From positions 1 to 17,931 of the forward strand of contig JAIRNQ010000027.1 of assembly GCA_031257955.1 (NCBI GenBank): a stretch of DNA of 17,931 nt, in the 5' to 3' direction. Positions within the stretch are counted from its first letter, which is position 1; the number at the start of each line of letters is the position of its first letter. This document shows, in pieces, positions 7,985 to 12,988 of this stretch. Made by a program: the position numbers and the translations under genes. Source of the stretch: Deltaproteobacteria bacterium. Lineage in GTDB: Bacteria > Desulfobacterota > Desulfarculia > Adiutricales > Adiutricaceae. The notes beneath the pieces are model-generated. The model did not search any database. It worked only from the letters and a program-made list of their open reading frames with translations, and was not told where the DNA came from.

Positions 7985-8155
7985 TATGTCTATTAATCTG
8001 GGGTATTTTTAAAAAGCGAGCGCTTGTCGTATCCCTTTTTTAGTCATGCCTAGATTCATGTTTTGACAGCTATAGTTTGTCAGACATAGTTTAGTTCATA
8101 TGTTGACGGATCATGAAGACCGCTTTAGGCCTAAGCCTAAAGCGGTCTTTGTTTA
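7985..8155 (+). ncRNA. Candidate small RNA ending at a strong terminator
   Basis: A perfect TATAAT at 7973-7978 with TTGCGT (7949-7954, 18-nt spacer) could start transcription near 7985. A strong intrinsic terminator ends near 8155, giving a putative ~170-nt RNA with no good coding frame. A second possible promoter inside is TTGACA (8063-8068) with CATAGT (8085-8090). The 12-mer TCATGAAGACCG occurs both at 7954-7965 and at 8111-8122, where it forms part of the terminator's left arm. No known RNA family was recognised. The terminator is solid; the rest is inference. Confidence 0.35.
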
Positions 8156-8159
8156 TTTT
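8116..8159 (+). terminator. Strong intrinsic terminator with no assigned upstream gene
   Basis: AAGACCGCTTTAGGC (8116-8130) pairs perfectly over 15 bp with GCCTAAAGCGGTCTT (8135-8149) around a CTAA loop, followed by TGTTTATTTT. This is one of the best terminator structures in the window, yet the nearest upstream plus-strand gene (rsmE) ends more than 750 bp away. Confidence 0.87.
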
Positions 8160-8315
8160 GACTGTGTGTTTAAAACTTGACTACAAAAAATCGATAATAT
8201 ATTTCTCAAGATAGATGTTTATGTATACTATATACTTGATATATTATCTTTTTATTAATTTTAGTCAAATATTATTGCTAATATGCTTCATTGATATAAC
8301 ATGGGAGGCTTTTCA

Positions 8316-10433
8316 ATGAGTGAAGAACAAGAACTTAAGCTAAAAGAACTGGCGGCTGCCGCCGAGCTGGCGGCCAAAGAATTGGCCACCTTGGAAGCGG
8401 CCCTCAGCGCCGCCAAGGCCAAGGCCGAGGAGGCTAAGAAGGCCAAGGAAGCCTTGGAAGAAAGCCTTAAACCTAAACCGGCGCCCCCGCCGCCGCCCAA
8501 AAAACCGGAACCCAAGCCCGAAAGCGGTGACCCGGTTACCATTCAAATGCTGGCTTTGGCCCGTGAACGGAGCCAACCGACCATCTTTGACCGGGCGGCC
8601 AAGATGAAACCCTGCAATATAGGGACCGAGGGTATCTGCTGTAAGGTGTGTTCCCAAGGGCCCTGCCGGTTACCGATTACCAAGGGTATCAAAGACGGGA
8701 CCGAACCGGACACCCGCATTGGTCTTTGCGGGGCCACCCCCGAAACCATCGTCACCCGTAACCTGATACGCATGATCTCGGCAGGTTCCTCGGCCCATTC
8801 CGATCACGGGCTGGATCTGGTGGAAACCCTGCAGGCCGTTGGAAACGGCCAGGCCGAAGGTTACTCGATTAAGGACGTCGAAAAACTTAAGGCCATGGCC
8901 AAGAACCTGGGCCTCGATGGTTACGACGAGTTGGAACCGAAGGATCTGGCCATATCCGTGGCCGAAAAATGTCTCAAGGAATGGGGCGGCCAACATGGGG
9001 AACTGGAGTACCTAAAGCTGGCCCCCAAAGACGCTTACGACCGCTGGACGGCCCTCGGGGCCAAGCCCCGGGGCATAAACCGCGAAGCGGTTGAGATCAT
9101 GCACCGAACCCATATGGGCGTGGATCAGGATTATCGGAACCTCATGTTTCAAGGGGTCCGTTGCGCCATCGCCGACGGTTGGAGCGCCTCGATTATCGCC
9201 ACCGAACTCCAGGACGTATTGTTTGGTCCCCCCAGCCCCCAGGAATCGGCGATTAACTTGGGGGTATTGTCCAAAACCGAGGTTAACGTCGTAGTCCACG
9301 GCCAGTACCCCTTGCTGGCCGAAAAGCTGATCGAGTTGGCCGCCCAGCCCGATATGGTGGCCTACGCCAAGGGCAAGGGGGCCGAGGGCTTTAAGATCTC
9401 GGGCATGTGCGCCACCGGATCCGAGATCCAGCAGCGGCACGGCCTATCCGGGGCCGGGGACTATTTGCAGCAGGAGCTGGCCGTGGTCACCGGGGCGGTC
9501 GAGGCCCTGGTCGTGGACGCCCAGTGCGCCATGGAAGCCCTTAACCGGATCTGTGAATGCTACCACACCAAACTCTTGACCACCCTGGCCAAAGCCAAGT
9601 TCGATCCGGCCAAGAATACTCGGGCTTTTGAGGTCACCGACGCCGACGTTACCGAGAAGGCCAAAACAATCCTCAAATTGGCCGCCGATAATTTCGTTAA
9701 CCGCAAGGAAGTCAATATCCCGGAGGGACACTCCCACGTCTTGGCCGGTTACAGCCCGGAAGCTCTCGGCCGGATATTAAAGTCCAACGGCAGCGGGCCC
9801 CTGGTCCCCCTAGCCACGGCCATCGCCGAGGGAGAACTTAAAGGGTTGGCCGGGGTCATTGGCTGCAATAACGTCAGGACCATGCCTGGGGCCAGCGGTG
9901 AGGATCCCCACGTCGATCTGGCCAAGGGGTTAATCAAAGACGACGTTTTGGTCTTGTCCACCGGCTGCGCCGCCATGGCTTGCGGCCGGGCGGGCCTTCT
10001 CTCCCTGGAAGCCGCCGAGTTGGCCGGCCCCAAGCTAAAGGCCTTTTGCCAAAAGCACGGCCTTCCCCCGGTCATCCATATGGGCTCTTGCGTGGACAAT
10101 TCCAGGCTTCTGGTGACCATGGCCGAGTTGGCCAAATCGGGCCTTTTGGGCGGGATGAAAGACCTGCCCGCGGTTATAGCCGCCCCCGGCTGGACGACCG
10201 AGCAAATCGTGACCGTTTGTTTTTATTTCGCCGCCTCGGGCATCGACGCCGTGCTGGGCGTGACCCTGCCCATCCAGGGCCTGCCCATGCTCGGCGGTTA
10301 CCTGGCCGACGCCTTCCCCAAACTCTACGGCGGGGCCTTGCTTTACCAAGCCGATCCCGTGGCCGCCGCCCAGAACGTCTCCGATCTCCTGGCCTCCAAG
10401 AGGTCTGCCCTTGGACTAAAAACTCTCTCCTAA
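8316..10433 (+). CDS. CODH-scaffold (CooS-like) Fe-S protein with altered C-cluster ligands
   Basis: A 705-residue relative of the anaerobic Ni,Fe carbon monoxide dehydrogenase catalytic subunit (usual length ~630). Residues 1-52 form an Ala/Lys/Glu-rich predicted coiled coil and 55-71 a Pro/Lys linker, both absent from ordinary CooS. The D-cluster (Cys100, Cys108) and B-cluster (Cys109, Cys112, Cys117, Cys138) cysteines are all present. Of the C-cluster ligands, Cys404, Cys517 (GCNNV), Cys551 (STGC) and Cys592 (HMGSCVDNSR) are kept. However HGQYP has Gln330 where CODH-II has His261, GMCATGSE has Ala366 for Cys295, and Gln630 replaces Lys563. CO oxidation is therefore doubtful. CooS-V of Carboxydothermus, which lacks a C-cluster cysteine and holds an Fe-S-O hybrid cluster, is the closest precedent I know. 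The ATG at 8316 has GGGAGG 7 nt upstream. No cooC, cooF or acs genes are adjacent. Confidence 0.88.
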   Translation: MSEEQELKLKELAAAAELAAKELATLEAALSAAKAKAEEAKKAKEALEESLKPKPAPPPPPKKPEPKPESGDPVTIQMLALARERSQPTIFDRAAKMKPCNIGTEGICCKVCSQGPCRLPITKGIKDGTEPDTRIGLCGATPETIVTRNLIRMISAGSSAHSDHGLDLVETLQAVGNGQAEGYSIKDVEKLKAMAKNLGLDGYDELEPKDLAISVAEKCLKEWGGQHGELEYLKLAPKDAYDRWTALGAKPRGINREAVEIMHRTHMGVDQDYRNLMFQGVRCAIADGWSASIIATELQDVLFGPPSPQESAINLGVLSKTEVNVVVHGQYPLLAEKLIELAAQPDMVAYAKGKGAEGFKISGMCATGSEIQQRHGLSGAGDYLQQELAVVTGAVEALVVDAQCAMEALNRICECYHTKLLTTLAKAKFDPAKNTRAFEVTDADVTEKAKTILKLAADNFVNRKEVNIPEGHSHVLAGYSPEALGRILKSNGSGPLVPLATAIAEGELKGLAGVIGCNNVRTMPGASGEDPHVDLAKGLIKDDVLVLSTGCAAMACGRAGLLSLEAAELAGPKLKAFCQKHGLPPVIHMGSCVDNSRLLVTMAELAKSGLLGGMKDLPAVIAAPGWTTEQIVTVCFYFAASGIDAVLGVTLPIQGLPMLGGYLADAFPKLYGGALLYQADPVAAAQNVSDLLASKRSALGLKTLS

Positions 10434-10505
10434 AGTTATCCCCGCCGACCTAGGCCCGCCACTGGCCGTCTCGCCCCTTTTCCCGCTTCCCCAAAGGCAA
10501 CCTCT

Positions 10506-10541
10506 GGCCGGTTCGGATCCCCTAAAGGATTCGGACCGGCC
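10506..10541 (+). other. Hairpin downstream of the CODH-like gene
   Basis: GGCCGGTTCGGATCC (10506-10520) pairs with GGATTCGGACCGGCC (10527-10541) over 15 positions, two of them G-U, with a 6-nt loop. It lies 73 nt beyond the CODH-like stop codon. No U-tract follows, so if it marks the mRNA end it does so as a stabilising or Rho-assisted structure. Nearby, GCCCCC/GGGGGC (10620-10625, 10631-10636) forms a second small hairpin just before the next promoter candidate. Confidence 0.55.
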
Positions 10542-10636
10542 CAAATCCCCGTCAAACCGACTGACGAATGGCTGACAGGCCTCCCGAAAGGCCCCTCAAA
10601 AAGGCGCCCGAAAGGACCGGCCCCCAAATTGGGGGC

Positions 10637-10665
10637 TTGACTCAAAGGCCGACAAGGCTTATGTT
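10637..10665 (+). promoter_or_regulatory. Candidate sigma-70-type promoter of the IscA-like gene
   Basis: TTGACT (10637-10642) and TATGTT (10660-10665) are separated by 17 nt and lie 64 nt upstream of the ATG at 10729. The start point would be near 10672. Together with the hairpins before it, this suggests the IscA-like gene can be transcribed independently of the CODH-like gene. Confidence 0.45.
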
Positions 10666-10728
10666 ATAAGGTACTATTACGGGCCAAGTTATTTTGCCGG
10701 CCCTTCCCTATCGCAAAGGTGGACTCCA

Positions 10729-11061
10729 ATGATAAACGTCACGACCGAAGCCCAGACCCGTTTGGGCCAGTTCCTTACCGACAACAAAGCCCCACGAAAC
10801 GTGAGGGTGTTTTTTCCCTCCACTGGCTGCGGGGGAGTGGGCCTTCTTTCCCTCACCGTGGACGAGCCCAACGCCGGCGACTTTTCGGTGACCATCGGCG
10901 ACATCGTCTACTGCATCAACCGCGAACTTCAGGAAGTGACCGGCGGGGTTAAGATCGACTTCAAGGACACGGGCCTGGATTCCGGTTTTGTGGTCGACTC
11001 GGAAAAAATCCTCCCGGTGCTCGACCCGGATTGCGGCCCCACCTGCGGCGGTTGCTGCTAA
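10729..11061 (+). CDS. IscA/HesB-like iron-sulfur carrier-type protein
   Basis: A 110-residue cytosolic protein resembling the A-type Fe-S carrier (IscA/HesB) fold, whose members bind and pass on iron or Fe-S clusters. The first family cysteine lies in STGCGGVGLLSL (Cys34). The segment VYCINRELQEVTGGVKIDF (60-78) matches the fold's central part. The C-terminus CGPTCGGCC supplies Cys102, Cys106, Cys109 and Cys110, more than the two of canonical IscA (CxC). It belongs to a divergent anaerobe-type branch rather than to the isc/suf operon protein, and no isc or suf genes are adjacent. The ATG at 10729 has AAGGTGGA about 5-6 nt upstream. It lies between the CODH-like gene (295 nt) and the DUF3786 gene (68 nt); a role in maturing the neighbour's clusters is possible but unproven. 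Confidence 0.8.
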   Translation: MINVTTEAQTRLGQFLTDNKAPRNVRVFFPSTGCGGVGLLSLTVDEPNAGDFSVTIGDIVYCINRELQEVTGGVKIDFKDTGLDSGFVVDSEKILPVLDPDCGPTCGGCC

Positions 11062-11129
11062 CCGCCTTTACCCCGAACGCCTTTTAGCCCCTCGCCCCCA
11101 AAGCGGGCCCATAGGATCCCGAGTGTTTA

Positions 11130-11750
11130 ATGTCCGCGGTTAATCTCCCTTTTCCCCCGGCCCTATGGGACGATCTGGCCAAGGTCGACCCGACCAAGGT
11201 GGCCCGAGTCTCCGGCGCCGTCCATGAGAACGGCCGCTTTACCCTCGATTTTCTGGGGGCCCCGTTTACGGTTGACTTAAACCAACGGATGGTTACCGGG
11301 CCCCCCAACCGCAAGCGGGCCGACTTCCAACGGGCCTTGGTCCTGGTAGTCTACCTGGCCCACTGCGGTAGCCGTGACCCACCGGATCCGGCCGGCCGTT
11401 TAATCGGCACCATGGAAGTACCGGGCGGGCCCATGTTTTTCCGGGGCCCCCACGTCATCGCCACCGCCCCCCTTGAGGAACACTACGCCACCAACCCCGA
11501 GGCCCTGGCCGAAAGGGCCTTCTCCCTTGGCGCCCAAAAGAGTTCCCAGTGCCTCTTCACCTGGCGGGTCCTCCCCAAGGTCGAACTGGGCTGCGTCTTC
11601 GAGCCCCAAGACGACGAGTTCCCCGCCCAGGCCGGCTACCTGGTCGACGCCCACGCCCACTACTACCTGCCCCTGGACGCCCTCTGGGGCCTTATCAACG
11701 TGGCCACCCTGGAACTCCTGCCGCCCAATGTCCCAGATCCCCAATTCTAG
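11130..11750 (+). CDS. DUF3786 domain protein
   Basis: A 206-residue protein that I recognise as DUF3786 from its layout: a central LVVYLAHCG followed by GRLIGTMEVPGGPMFFRGP (91-109), then LPKVELGCVFEPQDDEFPAQAGYLVDAHAHYYLPLDAL (148-185), where DDEFPA and the YLPLDAL end are typical. The family's function is unknown. In my knowledge it is found mainly in anaerobes such as deltaproteobacteria and acetogens, sometimes near Fe-S or corrinoid genes. No signal peptide or membrane segment is visible. The ATG at 11130 has only a weak AGGA 13 nt upstream. It follows the IscA-like gene by 68 nt on the same strand and is probably co-transcribed with it. Confidence 0.75.
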   Translation: MSAVNLPFPPALWDDLAKVDPTKVARVSGAVHENGRFTLDFLGAPFTVDLNQRMVTGPPNRKRADFQRALVLVVYLAHCGSRDPPDPAGRLIGTMEVPGGPMFFRGPHVIATAPLEEHYATNPEALAERAFSLGAQKSSQCLFTWRVLPKVELGCVFEPQDDEFPAQAGYLVDAHAHYYLPLDALWGLINVATLELLPPNVPDPQF

Positions 11751-11917
11751 CCCGGGGCCACTCTCCCAGCCTTACCGACAAATTTAGACGGTATCGACCC
11801 AAACAATGGCCGATACCGTTTTATTTTTGCCTTTATTGCCGTCCCCCTTCATCTTCCACGGCTAAAAACCATTGGCCAAAGGGCCCAACCTGACTTCGCC
11901 CGGGTCGCCTCGCCCAA

Positions 11918-12104
11918 TTTGTCCCAGAAATGCCCTCCAGCGATGCCCCATCAGTTCACTCAAGCGATACCCCATAAATTCGCTCCAGTGATGTCCCAGA
12001 AGTTCCCTCAAGCGATGTCCCAGAAGTTCACTCAAGTGATGCCCCATCAGTTCACTCAAGCGATACCCCATAAATTCGCTCCAGCGATGCCTCACGAATG
12101 ACCC
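11918..12104. repeat. 24-bp tandem repeat, about 7.5 units, with 96-bp higher order
   Basis: Units start at 11918, 11942, 11966, 11990, 12014, 12038 and 12062, with a partial one at 12086. Unit consensus begins GATGYCCCA and ends CTCMAG[CT]. Units 1-2 (11942, 11966) are almost identical to units 5-6 (12038, 12062), giving a 96-bp higher-order period. As 24 is eight codons, both strands stay open: the minus strand reads an octapeptide series such as YRLSELMG and HRWSEFMG, the plus strand MPHQFTQA and IPHKFAPA. Confidence 0.93.
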
Positions 12105-12378
12105 CGTAAACGGCCCCAGAGCCTCCACAGCCAACGCGCGGGCTGAAACCCCTACTGGGCTCCAGGTTCGTCCCTAAAATCGCCCCAGCGGCGCCACAGA
12201 CCGCCCCAGGGGCCTCTCAGCGAGACACCCCACCAATGATCCTGAAATCACTCTCGGAGATGACCCGTAAACGGCCCCAGAGGCCCCACAGCCCACGCGC
12301 GGGCTGACACCCCTACTGGCTCCAGGTTCGTCCCTAAAATCGCCCCAGCGGCGCCACAGACCGCCCCAGGGGCCTCTC
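12099..12378. repeat. ~120-bp direct repeat, offset ~162 bp
   Basis: Copy 1 is about 12099-12218 and copy 2 about 12261-12378. Both start TGACCC(C)GTAAACGGCCCC and end CCGCCCCAGGGGCCTCTC. They differ by a few substitutions and 1-nt indels, the longest identical block running from the CTCCAGGTTCGTCCC part to the end. The ~42 bp between them is not repeated. It abuts the 24-bp array on its left side. Confidence 0.92.
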
Positions 12379-12495
12379 CGGGAAACGCCCCAGACCAGCC
12401 GCCGGACGCCAAGCCCTTTTGCCGCTCCAGCCGAGTTTGGGCTCGGGGAAGGTCTAAAATCAGTCCGGGTGCGCCGTTTTGCCACTTTTGAATGT

Positions 12496-12621
12496 CTGGT
12501 TGGCCCAAGGGAACCATTTTCGTGAAGCTGGCCGGCCGGTGGGTCATTGAGTCGTTATCGGGCACCTGGCAGGCCCAAGGAAATCATTTCCGGGAAGATG
12601 GCTGCCAGGGCGGCCATTGAG
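12496..12621. repeat. 56-bp direct repeat, offset 70 bp
   Basis: Copies at 12496-12551 and 12566-12621 start CTGGTTGGCCCAAGG and CTGGCAGGCCCAAGG and both end in CATTGAG. About a quarter of positions differ, so this duplication looks older than the other repeats nearby. Confidence 0.75.
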
Positions 12622-12808
12622 GGAAAACGGACCTGCGGGCCGCAATTTTCAATCGTTTTAAAACAATCTCTAATGACTTGAATTTAAAGCGAAAATGAGA
12701 CAAGTCGAGGAAAAATCATAACAATAATTCACAGAGCCCTTGAAAAATGAAAAACAGTGATTACCTTCTTTTCAGAGACGAAGGCACCGCCGGAGTTTAA
12801 CCCTTCCA

Positions 12809-12831
12809 ACGCCCCCAGGGGCGCTTTTTTC
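12809..12831 (+). terminator. Intrinsic terminator upstream of lon, no assigned gene
   Basis: CGCCC (12810-12814) and GGGCG (12818-12822) form a GC stem with a CCAG loop (one more C-G pair is possible), followed by C and TTTTTT at 12825-12830. It points toward lon and lies 158 nt before its start. The nearest upstream gene on this strand ends at 11750, so it either stops read-through, ends an unrecognised short RNA from the AT-rich stretch at 12640-12790, or acts as an attenuator. Confidence 0.72.
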
Positions 12832-12937
12832 TGCCGGCCGCCACCCCAACCAGTCCCGTCTCCCGCTTCGAGCCATTTTGAAAGGCCTTTGGGCCTTGGG
12901 GCTGGGTTTAATCGAGTCCCGTTTGGGATTTTATGAA

Positions 12938-12943
12938 TATAAT
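12938..12943 (+). promoter_or_regulatory. Candidate -10 element of lon
   Basis: A perfect TATAAT lies 45 nt before the ATG at 12989 and after the terminator at 12809-12831. A matching -35 is not evident at 16-18 nt, and no sigma-32-type CCCCAT element was found. Confidence 0.35.
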
Positions 12944-12988
12944 GGAGAAGGCGCCCACGGCCATCCCCTGAAAAGAGGAAATGGTACT

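Larger units (their letters stand above)
7354..8315. other. Gene-free region: GC-rich repeat block, then AT-rich block
   Basis: 7354-7700 is C-rich and low in complexity, with an imperfect direct repeat (separate entry). From about 7700 the composition switches to AT-rich up to the CODH-like gene. The AT-rich part contains a small-RNA candidate ending at a strong terminator (separate entries) and a 42-codon open frame (7868-7996) without a usual start codon. Near the CODH-like gene, TTGACT (8177-8182) with TATATT (8198-8203, 15-nt spacer) is a weak promoter candidate, and GTATA-CTA-TATAC (8223-8235) is a small dyad that could be an operator. No tRNA was recognised. Confidence 0.55.
11751..12988. 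other. Gene-free 1.2-kb region of repeats and the lon leader
   Basis: It contains three repeat sets (11918-12104, 12099-12378 and 12496-12621, listed separately), then an AT-rich stretch at about 12640-12780, an orphan intrinsic terminator (12809-12831) and the lon leader. The open frames crossing the repeats on both strands show only repeat-derived sequence and no ribosome-binding site or known family. No RNA gene was recognised. Confidence 0.6.

Noticed and set aside
11032..11061. IscA-like protein as a selenoprotein
   Set aside because: HesB-like selenoproteins exist, but all C-terminal codons here are ordinary Cys (TGC) and the gene ends at TAA; no in-frame TGA.
11862..12134. 90-residue minus-strand ORF with octapeptide repeats
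   Set aside because: Consists almost wholly of the 24-bp minisatellite, with no convincing start; kept only as a finding.
12174..12565. Overlapping ~104-residue minus-strand ORFs
   Set aside because: They cross the ~120-bp and 56-bp direct repeats in different frames and show only Gly/Arg-rich repeat-derived sequence.
12740..12790. Heat-shock (sigma-32) promoter for lon
   Set aside because: CTTGAAA occurs (12739-12745), but no CCCCAT-type -10 follows at the right spacing and a terminator lies between it and lon.
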